Assembly (NCBI GenBank): GCA_017642895.1
Contig: JAEPON010000004.1
Span: 286,866 to 350,865 of the forward strand
Origin: Roseitalea sp.
GTDB taxonomy: Bacteria > Pseudomonadota > Alphaproteobacteria > Rhizobiales > Rhizobiaceae
Direction: 5' to 3'
DNA: 64,000 nucleotides
In this document: positions 17,601 through 26,798 of the stretch, piece after piece
How positions within the stretch are numbered: the stretch's first letter is position 1
Layout of the letters: each line of letters opens with the position of its first letter
Program-made: the position numbers and the translations under genes
Notes under the pieces: generated by a model
Database searches by the model: none
Told to the model about the DNA's origin: nothing
The model's input: only the letters and a program-made list of their open reading frames with translations

Positions 17601-17703
17601 TGCTTCTCCTCCTTCTTGTCCGCTTGAACGAGCCGCTGCTTGCGGCCGTCCGGCTTGATCGGTCGAGCGTAGGCATCGCGTGGCGTTCGACCAATGCATC
17701 CGC

Positions 17704-17719
17704 GGGTATCGTGCAATAC
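17704..17719. promoter_or_regulatory. GGTAT-N6-ATACC palindrome before the dioxygenase gene
   Basis: GGTATCGTGCAATACC sits inside a longer stem GCGGGTAT/ATACCCGC (17702-17723), 104 bases before the dioxygenase start. The outer arms and spacing equal those of the palindrome at 19805-19820, so it may be a second operator of the same regulator. As RNA it would also form a hairpin that could attenuate the operon. Confidence 0.5.
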
Positions 17720-17731
17720 CCGCCCGCGCGA

Positions 17732-18286
17732 TCACCAGTGATTGCCTTCCAGCAGCCAGCCGGGCTCCAGCATTGGCGGCGTTTCCTCGTTCAGCCTGCC
17801 GAAACAGCCCTTGTGGAAGGTCAACGGCCGCCGATCGGGGTCCGTTTCCAGCGCGCTGACGCGGCCGACGATGATGACGTGGTCGCCCGCATCGACGGTC
17901 TGATCCACGTTGGCGGCAAACACCGCCGACGCGGTCCGCACGACGGGCAGGCCGTCGAGATCGCGCAGCGGGTCTCCGATATCGTCCCTGGGCCTGCCGG
18001 CGAAGTGCATCGCCAGGTCTTCATGGCCGGCGGCAAGCACAGAGACGGCAAAACGTTGTGCGGCCTGCATCAGCGGCAATATCCTGGCGGTCTTGGCGAT
18101 CGACACGGCAATCAGCGGCGGGTCCAGCGAGATTGACATGAAAGCGTTGGCTGTCATGCCGTGATCGTGGTCGTCCATCCGCGTCGTGATGACCGTGACG
18201 CCTGTCGCAAAGGCCCCGCACGCGTTGCGAAACGTCATGGAATCGATGGTGCCGGGGTCCGACTTGGTTTGGCGTTGTGCGGTCAC
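17732..18286 (-). CDS. flavin reductase component of two-component monooxygenase
   Basis: A 184-residue flavin reductase of the HpaC/TftC-like family. The GTG at 18286 is the start, with GGAGG eight bases upstream. The family pattern is plain: RNACGAFATGVTVITTR near the N-terminus, MTANAFMSISLDPPLIAVSI, and FAGRPRDD and GDHVIIVGRV later. It uses NAD(P)H to reduce FAD and hands FADH2 to the HpaB-type oxygenase encoded divergently at 19914. It follows the FAD synthetase gene by 30 bases, so reductase and cofactor supply are co-expressed. Confidence 0.88.
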   Translation of the reverse strand: MTAQRQTKSDPGTIDSMTFRNACGAFATGVTVITTRMDDHDHGMTANAFMSISLDPPLIAVSIAKTARILPLMQAAQRFAVSVLAAGHEDLAMHFAGRPRDDIGDPLRDLDGLPVVRTASAVFAANVDQTVDAGDHVIIVGRVSALETDPDRRPLTFHKGCFGRLNEETPPMLEPGWLLEGNHW

Positions 18287-18316
18287 GATTTCTTCCTCCG
18301 GCGGTTCGTCAGCGTG

Positions 18317-18916
18317 TCAATCGATGGTTCCGGGCAGGCAGCCCCGTGCGGGCCAGCCATGCAGGCGGCGCGCTTCCTCACGGCGCCCGAGCGCGAACAG
18401 TTCGCGCAGCCGCGTGCTCGAGATCCGTTGTCCTGAGGCGCAATCCACCTTACCGATCAAACGGGTGTCGAAGTGGCGTGCCAGCGTTGCCACATCGCCG
18501 CCGCGCGCCCTGCCAAACCGGAAGTCGGCACCGACCCAGACCTGTTCGGGGTTCAGCCGGCCCAGTTCGGTCAGGAAGGCTTGCCTGGGTCTTGCCGCAT
18601 AGGTCGCATCGAAACGGGCGATGATGATGTGGTCGATGCCGAAGTGTGAAATACGCCGTATTTTTTCATCGACGGGCGTCAACTGCACCATATCGGCGAA
18701 CAGCGTCTTGGGCGGGGGGTCGAACGTGTAGACCACCGACGGCACACCCAGATGCCGCGACTGCCGCACGATTTCGGTCAAAAGGGCCTGATGTCCGCGA
18801 TGCACGCCATCAAATGTGCCCACGGTCACGATGGAGGCGGACAATGCCAAACTGTCCTGGGCGTGGCATGTTGCGCGACCCAAAAAAGGTCCGTGGGCTT
18901 CCCGATCGGCAATCAT
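18317..18916 (-). CDS. FAD synthetase (FMN adenylyltransferase domain only)
   Basis: A 199-residue protein matching just the adenylyltransferase half of bacterial RibF. The nucleotide-binding motif is TVGTFDGVHRGHQALL, followed by FDPPPKTLF and WVGADFRFGRARGGDV; ISSTRLRELFALG closes the domain. The riboflavin kinase half (about 120 residues) is absent, so it should make FAD from FMN only. The ATG at 18916 overlaps the IclR stop (ATGA), so its expression is tied to the aromatic operon. A housekeeping RibF presumably lies elsewhere, making this a dedicated FAD supply for the monooxygenase. It could conceivably adenylate another substrate. Confidence 0.82.
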   Translation of the reverse strand: MIADREAHGPFLGRATCHAQDSLALSASIVTVGTFDGVHRGHQALLTEIVRQSRHLGVPSVVYTFDPPPKTLFADMVQLTPVDEKIRRISHFGIDHIIIARFDATYAARPRQAFLTELGRLNPEQVWVGADFRFGRARGGDVATLARHFDTRLIGKVDCASGQRISSTRLRELFALGRREEARRLHGWPARGCLPGTID

Positions 18917-19719
18917 TGACCCCGCCCTGACGGCTTTTTGTTGCTGCCGGGCAACTGGCCCGTGGGTTTGCCCGCATCCTGCCAGCCGAGCCGTGCGGAT
19001 ATCCGATCGGCCGATTGCACGGCGATGGCGCGGTAGGCGCGCGGTTGCAGCGCGTAACGGCTCAGCGGAACGGCGAGCGAAAAAGCCGCAACGCACACGC
19101 CCGCATGACTGCGGACCGGTGCGGCGCAGGTGGCAAGATCGGGATGCCATTCGGCGACGGCTTCGGCAAAACCGTCTTGCCGGATGTCGGTCAACTGGTC
19201 GCGCAGACGGGACCGCGCGGTCATGGTGGCATCGGTGAAGGCGGTCAGCTCCAGCGTTTCGAGAATGCGCAGCAGTTCCGCCGTCGGCAGATAGGCCAGA
19301 AGCAACTTGCCCGCGCCCACGGCCCAAAGCGGCGTTTCGGACGAAATGACATTGCGGCCGACGCCGACAGGGCGGTTGCCGCTCTGCGCGGACAGGGTCG
19401 CCAATTGCCGGCCGGCCAGCTTGACGACGTGGACCGTTTCGCCGTGATCGGCGACGGCACGGGCAACGATGGGGCGCGCGGCCTCGACCAGCCCGTCGGT
19501 GTTGGCCAGAACCTGCGCAAGAGCGGCAATCATCGGGCCCAGCCTGAACCGCCCGGGCGCCTGTTTCTGCAGAAGTCCGGTCTGGGCCAGCCCGTTCAGC
19601 AATTCATGGGCCGATGAGTTGGCGATTCCCAAGAGCGCCGCGATCTCTCCGGTTGCTCGCTCGGGTGCGGTGACTGTGAAATGCGCCAGCACCTGTCCAA
19701 TTCTTTCTGGTGCTTTCAT
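18913..19719 (-). CDS. IclR-family regulator of the aromatic operon
   Basis: A 268-residue IclR regulator from the ATG at 19719 (GGAGACGGTG upstream). The winged helix spans 1-70 (EIAALLGIANSSAHELLNGL, AQTGLLQKQAPGRFRLG), and the effector domain spans about 80-250. It heads the minus-strand operon FAD synthetase, reductase, dioxygenase, cycloisomerase and LysR, and is divergent from the oxygenase gene. The perfect palindrome at 19805-19820 lies between them and is its likely operator. Effector unknown, probably the phenolic substrate or its product. Confidence 0.88.
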   Translation of the reverse strand: MKAPERIGQVLAHFTVTAPERATGEIAALLGIANSSAHELLNGLAQTGLLQKQAPGRFRLGPMIAALAQVLANTDGLVEAARPIVARAVADHGETVHVVKLAGRQLATLSAQSGNRPVGVGRNVISSETPLWAVGAGKLLLAYLPTAELLRILETLELTAFTDATMTARSRLRDQLTDIRQDGFAEAVAEWHPDLATCAAPVRSHAGVCVAAFSLAVPLSRYALQPRAYRAIAVQSADRISARLGWQDAGKPTGQLPGSNKKPSGRGQ

Positions 19720-19804
19720 CACCGTCTCCAAATGCGTGAGCCCGCTCGGCATCGCCGAACAGCGCGATGCCCGCCATGGTTCGGTATTTTCGAATGAAGG
19801 TCAC

Positions 19805-19820
19805 GGTATCGGCCGATACC
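19805..19820. promoter_or_regulatory. perfect 16-base palindrome GGTATCGGCCGATACC, likely IclR operator
   Basis: The palindrome lies in the 194-base gap between the divergent IclR and oxygenase genes. A degenerate copy (GGTAT-N6-ATGAA, 19783-19798) starts 22 bases earlier, two helical turns away. A second good copy is at 17704-17719. Confidence 0.6.
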
Positions 19821-19913
19821 TTTCGGAATTTCGGAGAGAGGGGCAGGTTCGTTTCATCCCGCCATCCGAGCGGGGCGTCACAATACGGCCCATGCCGCGC
19901 CGGGAGGAGAACC

Positions 19914-21464
19914 ATGCACGCAACCACATCAGCGAACACGCCCTATACGGGAGCTGAATATCTCGACAGCCTCAAGGACACGCGCGAGGTCTACATTCAT
20001 GGCGAGCGCGTGAAGGACGTGACCACCCATCCGGCGTTTCGCAATTCCACGCGCATGGTCGCGCGCTGGTATGATACGTTTCACGAGAAAGCCGACCAGA
20101 TCGGCAGCGTCTGTGACAATGGCTCGAACGGGCTGACACACCCTTTCTTCCTGGGCTCGAAAACCAGCGACGATCTGGTCAAGTCCCGCGACGCCATAGC
20201 GGAGCTGCAGCGGGTTTCGTTCGGGTGGATGGGACGGTCGCCGGACTACAAGGCGTCCTTCCTGGGCACGCTGGGCGCAAATTCCGGCTTTTATGGCGAG
20301 TATGCGGACAATGCGAAAGCCTGGTACAACAAGACGCAGGAACGGCTGGACTATTGGAACCACGCGATCGTCAACCCGCCAATCGACCGCGACAAGGCCA
20401 TCGAGGACGTGCGCGACGTGTTCATTCACGTCGAAAAGGAGACCGATGCCGGCCTGGTCGTGTCGGGCGCCAAGGTGGTGGCGACGGGTTCGGCGCTGAC
20501 CCACTACAATTTCATTGCCCATTACGGCATCCCGATCAAGGACAAGTCGTTTGCCGTCCTGTTCACCGCACCGATGGACAGCCAGGGTGTCAAACTGATC
20601 TCGCGCACATCCTATGAGTTGAACGCGGCGGTCACCGGTTCGCCATTCGACTATCCGCTGTCTTCGCGACTGGATGAGAACGACTCGATTCTCGTTTTCG
20701 ACAAGGTTCTCGTGCCGTGGGAAAACGTCTTCATCTATGGCGACGTTGAGAAGATCAACGCGTTCTTCCCGGCCTCGGGTTTCATTCCGCGCTTCACCCT
20801 GCACGGCTGCACACGGCTTTCGGTCAAGCTGGAGTTCATTGCGGGGCTTTTTGCCAAGGCCGTGGAGGCCACCGGCGCCAAGGATTTTCGCGGCGTGCAG
20901 ACCGCCGTGGGAGAGGTCATCGCATGGGCCAACCTGTTCAAGGGCGTGACCGATGCGATGGTGATGAACCCGCTGCCCTGGGACGGCACCGACGGATACA
21001 ATCTGCCCAACGTCTATTCAGGTCTCGCCTACCGGGTGTTCGCGCCCATGGCCTATGGGCGGATCAAGGAGCTGATCGAGCGGCATGTGGCATCGGGTTT
21101 GATCTACCTGCCTGGCTCGGCGCTCGACTTTGAAAGCCCTGCGGTGCGCCCCTATCTCGACCGTTTCGTGCGCGGCTCGAACGGCTATGCGGCCATCGAC
21201 CGGGTCAAGCTTCTCAAGCTTTTGTGGGATGCGATCGGATCGGAGTTCGGCGGCCGGCACGAGCTTTATGAAACAAACTATGCGGGCAATTACGAAAACA
21301 TCCGGATCGAAACGATGCTGACCGCGCAGGCAACCGGCCAGCTCGACGCGATGAAGTCCTTCGCCGAGGAATGCATGAGCGAATATGACCTTGATGGATG
21401 GACCGCGTCCGATCTGATCAACCCGTCGGATGTCAACGTGCTCAAAAAGGTCGCGGCGATGTGA
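19914..21464 (+). CDS. FADH2-dependent phenol monooxygenase, HpaB/TftD-type oxygenase component
   Basis: A 516-residue oxygenase of the 4-hydroxyphenylacetate 3-hydroxylase family. The ATG at 19914 follows a strong GGGAGGAGAACC. N-terminal ([30 protein letters not shown]), central ([20 protein letters not shown]) and C-terminal ([15 protein letters not shown]) blocks are family landmarks, and length is normal. It hydroxylates a phenol using FADH2 from the reductase encoded on the other strand. With an intradiol dioxygenase next door, the expected chemistry is phenol (possibly chloro-, nitro- or carboxyphenol) to catechol or hydroxyquinol. The exact substrate cannot be read. A terminator follows directly. 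Confidence 0.9.
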   Translation: MHATTSANTPYTGAEYLDSLKDTREVYIHGERVKDVTTHPAFRNSTRMVARWYDTFHEKADQIGSVCDNGSNGLTHPFFLGSKTSDDLVKSRDAIAELQRVSFGWMGRSPDYKASFLGTLGANSGFYGEYADNAKAWYNKTQERLDYWNHAIVNPPIDRDKAIEDVRDVFIHVEKETDAGLVVSGAKVVATGSALTHYNFIAHYGIPIKDKSFAVLFTAPMDSQGVKLISRTSYELNAAVTGSPFDYPLSSRLDENDSILVFDKVLVPWENVFIYGDVEKINAFFPASGFIPRFTLHGCTRLSVKLEFIAGLFAKAVEATGAKDFRGVQTAVGEVIAWANLFKGVTDAMVMNPLPWDGTDGYNLPNVYSGLAYRVFAPMAYGRIKELIERHVASGLIYLPGSALDFESPAVRPYLDRFVRGSNGYAAIDRVKLLKLLWDAIGSEFGGRHELYETNYAGNYENIRIETMLTAQATGQLDAMKSFAEECMSEYDLDGWTASDLINPSDVNVLKKVAAM

Positions 21465-21472
21465 CCCGTCCC

Positions 21473-21510
21473 GGGCGGCGGCCTCGTCTCGGCTCGCCGC
21501 CCGATCTTTA
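21473..21510 (+). terminator. intrinsic terminator after the monooxygenase gene
   Basis: GGGCGGCG (21473-21480) pairs with CGCCGCCC (21495-21502), with GCC/GGC inside, followed by a T-rich tail GATCTTTACCTTT. It separates the oxygenase gene from the SCP2-like gene. Confidence 0.65.
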
Positions 21511-21539
21511 CCTTTAACGCCGGAAACCCGGACACAGTC

Positions 21540-21917
21540 ATGCTGACCAAGCTGAAGCACATGCAATCGGCGTTGAACGGGACTAGGCATCTGCTGCGCC
21601 TTGGCCGGTTGTTTTCGGAAACCGTACAACTGCGCATCGATGGTGAGGAATATTATCTGGTCTTTGAAAAGGGCGCATTGGTTGACATTGCACAGGGGCC
21701 GAGCCGCAAGACGCCGTACCGCTTTGCCCTGGTCACCGATGCCGAAGCGCTGGAGCGCTTCTGGCAGCCAAGGCCCGATCCCGGATTTCACGATGTTTTC
21801 GGGCTTGTGAAGATCGGTCGCGGCCGGATCGAGGGCGATATCCTCGTGCTTGTCAAAAACCTGCGCTTCTTCAAGGCGTTCATGATGCTCGGCCGACAGG
21901 AAAAGGGTGTGCGATGA
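21540..21917 (+). CDS. SCP2-like small protein
   Basis: A 125-residue soluble protein. The C-terminal pattern FHDVFGLVKIGRGRIEGD followed by hydrophobic residues and FFKAFMML resembles the SCP2 sterol-carrier fold; the N-terminus LRIDGEEYYLVFEKGAL would be its beta sheet. SCP2-like proteins bind hydrophobic ligands or acyl-CoA. It overlaps the alpha/beta-hydrolase start by four bases (ATGA), so the pair act together, perhaps ligand carrier and hydrolase. The ribosome site before the ATG is weak. The family call is tentative. Confidence 0.65.
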   Translation: MLTKLKHMQSALNGTRHLLRLGRLFSETVQLRIDGEEYYLVFEKGALVDIAQGPSRKTPYRFALVTDAEALERFWQPRPDPGFHDVFGLVKIGRGRIEGDILVLVKNLRFFKAFMMLGRQEKGVR

Positions 21918-22768
21918 GCATCGAACCGATCGTCGGCCGTTATCTGACGGTCGCCGTCGAAGGCGAGGCGCAACGGGTTTATTTTGAAGAGGCGGGGCAG
22001 GGCCGGCCGGTCCTCTGCCTCCATACGGCCGGAGCAGATACACGCCAGTGGCGCCATCTGATGAACGATGCGGAGATCACGGCGCGCCATCGCCTGATCG
22101 CATTCGATATGCCGTGGCACGGAAAGTCGCTGCCGCCGGAAGGCTTCCACACCCGGGAATATCGCCTGACGACCGGGGTCTATATGGAAACCGTGCTCGC
22201 CGTCAGCGAAGCGCTCGGCCTTGAGCACCCCATTCTCGCCGGCTGCTCCATGGGAGGGCGAATCGCTCTCCAACTGGCCGCGATGCATGCCGATCGATTT
22301 TCCGGTTTCATTGCCATTGAAGCCAGCGATTTTCAGCCTGCCTGGTACGACATTGACTGGTTCGACCGTCCCGATGCCCATGGCGGAGAGATGGGCGCCG
22401 CGCTGGTTTCGGCGAACATTTCGCCATATGCGCCGGAAACCGAACGCTGGAACACGCTGTGGATGTTCATGGCCAGCGGCCCTGGCGTCTTTCGCGGTGA
22501 CCTGAGCTTTTACACCGAAGATGACAGTTTGGTCGGACGGTTGGACCGGATCGACACAGGCAGGACGCCCGTGCATGTCATCGCCGGTGCCTACGATCTG
22601 ACCTGCACGCCGGAGGATGCGCGCCGCACTGCCGATGCCATCGACGGCGCCACGCTGGCGATCATGGACGAACTGGGCCATTTCCCGATGAGCGAGCACC
22701 CGGACGGGTTCCGCCCGTTCTTCATCGATGCGCTTGACCGGATGACGCGGACCAGCGGTGTCGATTGA
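21914..22768 (+). CDS. alpha/beta-hydrolase
   Basis: A 284-residue serine hydrolase. VLCLHTAGADTRQWRHLM holds the oxyanion region, the nucleophile elbow is AGCSMGGRIALQL, a catalytic Asp is probably in VIAGAYDLTC and the His in MDELGHFPMSEHPD. It is similar in style to 3-oxoadipate enol-lactonases and C-C bond hydrolases, and it lies near ring-cleavage genes that lack an enol-lactonase; it might fill that step. It is translationally coupled to the SCP2-like protein. Substrate not determined. Confidence 0.85.
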   Translation: MSIEPIVGRYLTVAVEGEAQRVYFEEAGQGRPVLCLHTAGADTRQWRHLMNDAEITARHRLIAFDMPWHGKSLPPEGFHTREYRLTTGVYMETVLAVSEALGLEHPILAGCSMGGRIALQLAAMHADRFSGFIAIEASDFQPAWYDIDWFDRPDAHGGEMGAALVSANISPYAPETERWNTLWMFMASGPGVFRGDLSFYTEDDSLVGRLDRIDTGRTPVHVIAGAYDLTCTPEDARRTADAIDGATLAIMDELGHFPMSEHPDGFRPFFIDALDRMTRTSGVD

Positions 22769-22812
22769 CGGCCAGCCGCGATCAACCTGCTTCCATCTAA
22801 ACATGAACCGCT

Positions 22813-24585
22813 CTAAGCCGCCGATTGCGCGTGTCGGCGAAGCGCATCCGTTTCATCGACACGCACCTTGCCGCTCGTCCGGTCCAGCACGACGCCGAAA
22901 AGATCCCGGGCCTGTTCGACGGTGTAATATCCCAGGGCGACATCAGCGGCCACGGCTTCGCTGGGCCGTTCAAAAGCGGGGCCATATCCTCCGCCGCCCG
23001 GTGTCTGCACGGCAACGCGATCCCCGGCGGTCAGCGGAATGTCCTGCGCTTTGGTGATGTGCGGTGGTTGAAAGACGTGCCCGCCGCGATTGACGTGAAT
23101 GGTGCCGGGTGCGCCGTCGGAACCGCCCAGCGCGCCCTGTGGTCCGAAACGGCCGTGATCCATGACGAACGATGCCTGCGCGTTGCCGCGCAGCAGCTCC
23201 ACCTCGTAATCGACGCCAAATCCACCGCGCGCCCGTCCCGCGCCACCCGATCCCTCCCTCAACGCATATCGGTGAAAAAGGACCGGGAAGACCTGTTCGC
23301 TGATCTCGATCGGCGGCGACTTGGATATACCGATTGTCGAACAGCCATTGGTCAGTCCGTCCCCGCCCGCATAGCCGCCATAGCCGCCGCCGCTGATCTG
23401 ATACATCACATAGTCCCGGCCCACCGATGGATCATCACCGCCCAGCGCAAAGTTTCCGCTTGTTCCGGCCGGCGCGGCGGTCACCTTGTCCGGAATCGCC
23501 TTGACGAGTGCCGAGAAGACCGATTCGGCGATGCGTTGGGACACTTCCGCCGCGCAGCCCGACACGGGTCGGGGATAGCGCGCGTCAAGGAATGTGCCGA
23601 ACGGGTCGGCGATTTCCATCGGCTCAAAGGCGCCCGCGCTCAACGGGATTTCCGGAAAAATGTGGCGCATGGCGAGATAAACCGCCGAGTGGGTTGTTGC
23701 CAGGACGCAATTCATGGGTCCGGCACATGGAGGGCTCGATCCGGCAAAGTCGAACACCAGCCGGCGGTCGGCGGTTCGTTCAACGGCCAGCGCGATCCGG
23801 AGCGGCTCATCGACGATGCCATCTGAATCGATGAAAGCTTCTCCCCGCCAGACACCTTCGGGAATGGTGGCGATTGCCGCACGCATCTGTTTTGCCGCGC
23901 GGGAGCGCACTTCGGCGATGGCCGCATGAACAACATCATCGCCATAGCGGTCGAACAGCGTATGCAAGCGCTCGGCGCCCACCTTCAACGCCGCATATTG
24001 CGCCTTGATGTCGCCGATGCGCTGTTCGGGGACACGAATGTTGGAAAAGATCACGGCCAGCAGCTCGGTGTCGAGCTCATCGCGCTTGAACAGCTTGATC
24101 GGCGGGAAACGCAAGCCTTCCTGTTCAACCGCCGTTGCGGACGCCGAAAACCCGCCGGGCACCGCCCCGCCTATATCGGGCCAATGGCCGACATTGGACA
24201 ACCAGCAGGCGATTTTTCCTTTGCGGTAGAATGGCATCGCAAAGCGGACATCCATCAGATGCGTGCCGCCCAGATAAGGGTCGTTGACCGCGTATATGTC
24301 ACCGTCTTCGGGCGGCAGGCAGCGGCCCTCGGCGATCATCTTAATGATCGTTGCCGTCGAGGCCTGCATCGTACCCACAAAAACCGGAAGGCCATGAATG
24401 CCCTGCGCGATCAGGGCGCCGTCGCGGGCGGCATAGATGCCGTCGGAACGATCGTCGGCTTCCGCGATGATCGGCGAGAAGGCGGCGCGCGAGAACGTCA
24501 GATCCATCTCGTCGCAGATCTGCTCGAGACCGGCCTGAATCACGGTCAAGGTGACCGGATCAATGGGGCTGACCTGCTTACTCAT
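22813..24585 (-). CDS. hyuB: hydantoinase B/oxoprolinase-family subunit
   Basis: A 590-residue HyuB-family protein from the ATG at 24585, which overlaps the end of hyuA by eight bases. Landmarks are DPVTLTVIQAGLEQICDEMD, the gap region AVNDPYLGGTHLMDV, GHWPDIGGAVPGG and a Gly-rich tail GGGYGGYAGGDG. With HyuA it forms an ATP-dependent amidohydrolase or carboxylase; relatives open N-methylhydantoin or 5-oxoproline rings or carboxylate acetone. No third (gamma) subunit of acetone carboxylase is present, so ring hydrolysis is more likely. Convergent with the alpha/beta-hydrolase. Confidence 0.88.
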   Translation of the reverse strand: MSKQVSPIDPVTLTVIQAGLEQICDEMDLTFSRAAFSPIIAEADDRSDGIYAARDGALIAQGIHGLPVFVGTMQASTATIIKMIAEGRCLPPEDGDIYAVNDPYLGGTHLMDVRFAMPFYRKGKIACWLSNVGHWPDIGGAVPGGFSASATAVEQEGLRFPPIKLFKRDELDTELLAVIFSNIRVPEQRIGDIKAQYAALKVGAERLHTLFDRYGDDVVHAAIAEVRSRAAKQMRAAIATIPEGVWRGEAFIDSDGIVDEPLRIALAVERTADRRLVFDFAGSSPPCAGPMNCVLATTHSAVYLAMRHIFPEIPLSAGAFEPMEIADPFGTFLDARYPRPVSGCAAEVSQRIAESVFSALVKAIPDKVTAAPAGTSGNFALGGDDPSVGRDYVMYQISGGGYGGYAGGDGLTNGCSTIGISKSPPIEISEQVFPVLFHRYALREGSGGAGRARGGFGVDYEVELLRGNAQASFVMDHGRFGPQGALGGSDGAPGTIHVNRGGHVFQPPHITKAQDIPLTAGDRVAVQTPGGGGYGPAFERPSEAVAADVALGYYTVEQARDLFGVVLDRTSGKVRVDETDALRRHAQSAA

Positions 24586-26689
24586 GACCAGCCTGACCGA
24601 TCTCGATGACAATGTTCCCCAACCCGTCGCCAAATGCCCGGTCATCTGGCGTGACAACGGTCGTGGTGTCGAGTTGTTCAAATATTGCGGGACCGTCGAC
24701 AACGGCGTCGAGCGGCAGTCTTGCTCGGTCATAAATCGGTGTGTCCATCCACCGACCGCCAAAATGCACCGGCCGCTGATCCAACAGCGCGCCCTCGACG
24801 CGGTCGGCATGATCGGCTGACAGGTTCAGCGCTGTGACGTCCGGTTTGGATCGCAGCCCGATCAAGGAGCTGTTCAGCGCGACAAGGTTGGCCTCCACAT
24901 TGGGCAAGCGCACCTGGAAGCGGGCGAAGTAGGCGTCTTCAAACAGCTCTTGCAGCACCTGTCTGTCGATGCCCCCCGTCGGCAACGGCACGTTGATCAG
25001 GTGTGTTTGGCCGACAAACTGCATGTCCGCGCTGTGCTCCACGGTTACACCGCGCAATTCAACCGCCTCGGCCTCAAGCATGCGGCGACCCGTGTCCACA
25101 TGCGTTTGCAACACCGCTTCAACATGGGCCTCATCCAGATTGGCCACCGGAAGATTGAGCCCGGTTACGAAATCATGCCTCAGATCGGCCACCGCGCATC
25201 CAAGAGCATTGGTCAGACCGGGCAGGGCAGGGACCAGCACACGCGGTATGGCCAGTTCGCGCGCGATCGCCGCGGCATGTAGCGGTCCGGCCCCGCCAAA
25301 AGCAAACAGCGTGAAATCGCGCGGGTCGTGGCCCTTGGCGACGGAAACCATGCGGATGGCCCCCGCCATCTTGAGGTTTGCCACATGCAGGATCGCCTCG
25401 GCCGCCGCTGCGGCATCAAGATCGAGCCCGTCTCCGACATCGCGCATGATTGCTGCCGCAACCGCATCAACATCGACTGCGTCATCGAACGCCGGCAGAC
25501 GTTTGGAATTGAGCCGGCCGAGCAGCAGATTGGCATCTGAAATTGTGGGACGGTCGCCGCCGCGCCCATAAAAGATCGGCCCAGGGTCGGAACCGGCACT
25601 TTGCGGTCCGATGCGCAAGAGCCCGGCTTCGTCGATATGGGCGATCGAGCCGCCGCCTGCGCCCACCGTGTGAACGTCGACCATCGGCAGATGAATCGGC
25701 ATGCCGTATTCAAGCGCGATCTCGTTGGAGACAAGCGGTTTGCTGCCACGCACCAATGCCACGTCGGTGGACGTGCCGCCCATGTCATAGGTGATGATGT
25801 TGCCAAGGCCGGCTTCGGATGCGGTGTAGGCGGCGGCGATGACGCCGGACGCCGGGCCGGACATCACCGTTTTGGCCGCTTCGCGGCTGACATGCGCGGA
25901 CGATGTCGTGCCACCATTGCCCGCCATGACAAGGTAGTCGCGCGCATAACCTGATTGATGAAGTGCTACGCGCAAACGGTTGATATAGCGCTCCAGAACC
26001 GGCTCAACGGCTGCGTTTACCGAGGCGGTCACGCCCCGCTCGAACTCGCGTGGCTCGGAAAGCAACCGGTGGCCGGCGGTGATGTAATTGTTGGGCCAAA
26101 CCGTCGCGGCCGCTTCAAGGGCGGCCTCTTCGTTCTTCGGATTTTTGTAGGAGTGCAGGAAATGGATGACCAAAGCCTCACAACCTGCCTCCTTCAACGT
26201 CTCGGCCGCGTCGATCACTTGATCGATGTCGACGGCATTGCGGATCGATCCGTCGGCCAGCGTGCGCTCGTCCACCTCAAGGCGCAGATTTCGCGGCACC
26301 AACGGCACATAGCTTCCAAACAGCCCGTAGGCCTGGGGCCGCGTGCGCCGGCCCAGCTCGATCACGTCCCGAAAACCGGCCGTGGTGATCATCCCGATCT
26401 TTGCGAGCCGACGCTGCAAAAGCGCGTTGGTCGTCGCCGTCGTTCCGTGGATGATCAGGTCGATTTCGTGAACCGGCACGCTGCCTTCAGCGAGTGCCTT
26501 GACCACGCCCATTGACGGGTCGGCTGCGGTGGTTGGCGTCTTCAGGACGCTGATGGCCCGGCGGTGCTGGTCCACAATCACAAGATCGGTGAACGTGCCG
26601 CCCACATCGACGCCAGCGATCACCCGCGCACCGTCTTTCGATTTCAAAGGGTCTGACACGGGGGTCCCAAACAGTGTTCGCGACGTCAC
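24578..26689 (-). CDS. hyuA: hydantoinase A/oxoprolinase-family subunit
   Basis: A 703-residue HyuA-family protein starting at a GTG (26689) with GAGG upstream. The N-terminal ASKHA-type fold shows AGVDVGGTFTDLVIVD, then IIHGTTATTNALLQRR, SGPASGVIAAAY and YDMGGTSTDVALVRG, which bind ATP. DVHTVGAGGGSIAHID and ARELAIPRVLVP are also typical. It pairs with HyuB to hydrolyse a cyclic amide or similar using ATP. The promoter lies in the 144 bases shared with the divergent sugar operon. The substrate is unknown, and no dedicated transporter or regulator is adjacent. Confidence 0.9.
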   Translation of the reverse strand: MTSRTLFGTPVSDPLKSKDGARVIAGVDVGGTFTDLVIVDQHRRAISVLKTPTTAADPSMGVVKALAEGSVPVHEIDLIIHGTTATTNALLQRRLAKIGMITTAGFRDVIELGRRTRPQAYGLFGSYVPLVPRNLRLEVDERTLADGSIRNAVDIDQVIDAAETLKEAGCEALVIHFLHSYKNPKNEEAALEAAATVWPNNYITAGHRLLSEPREFERGVTASVNAAVEPVLERYINRLRVALHQSGYARDYLVMAGNGGTTSSAHVSREAAKTVMSGPASGVIAAAYTASEAGLGNIITYDMGGTSTDVALVRGSKPLVSNEIALEYGMPIHLPMVDVHTVGAGGGSIAHIDEAGLLRIGPQSAGSDPGPIFYGRGGDRPTISDANLLLGRLNSKRLPAFDDAVDVDAVAAAIMRDVGDGLDLDAAAAAEAILHVANLKMAGAIRMVSVAKGHDPRDFTLFAFGGAGPLHAAAIARELAIPRVLVPALPGLTNALGCAVADLRHDFVTGLNLPVANLDEAHVEAVLQTHVDTGRRMLEAEAVELRGVTVEHSADMQFVGQTHLINVPLPTGGIDRQVLQELFEDAYFARFQVRLPNVEANLVALNSSLIGLRSKPDVTALNLSADHADRVEGALLDQRPVHFGGRWMDTPIYDRARLPLDAVVDGPAIFEQLDTTTVVTPDDRAFGDGLGNIVIEIGQAGHE

Positions 26690-26798
26690 TCAAGCGCCTC
26701 TCCGGCGCCGCAAAAAAGTTTGTACACGAATTAAATTGGTGATCAAGCATCGGCTTGACCCGACGGCTGTGGGTTGATATCACAAATGTTGTATATAT

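Noticed and set aside
22813..26689. Acetone carboxylase
   Set aside because: The alpha and beta subunits look alike at family level, but the small gamma subunit is missing.
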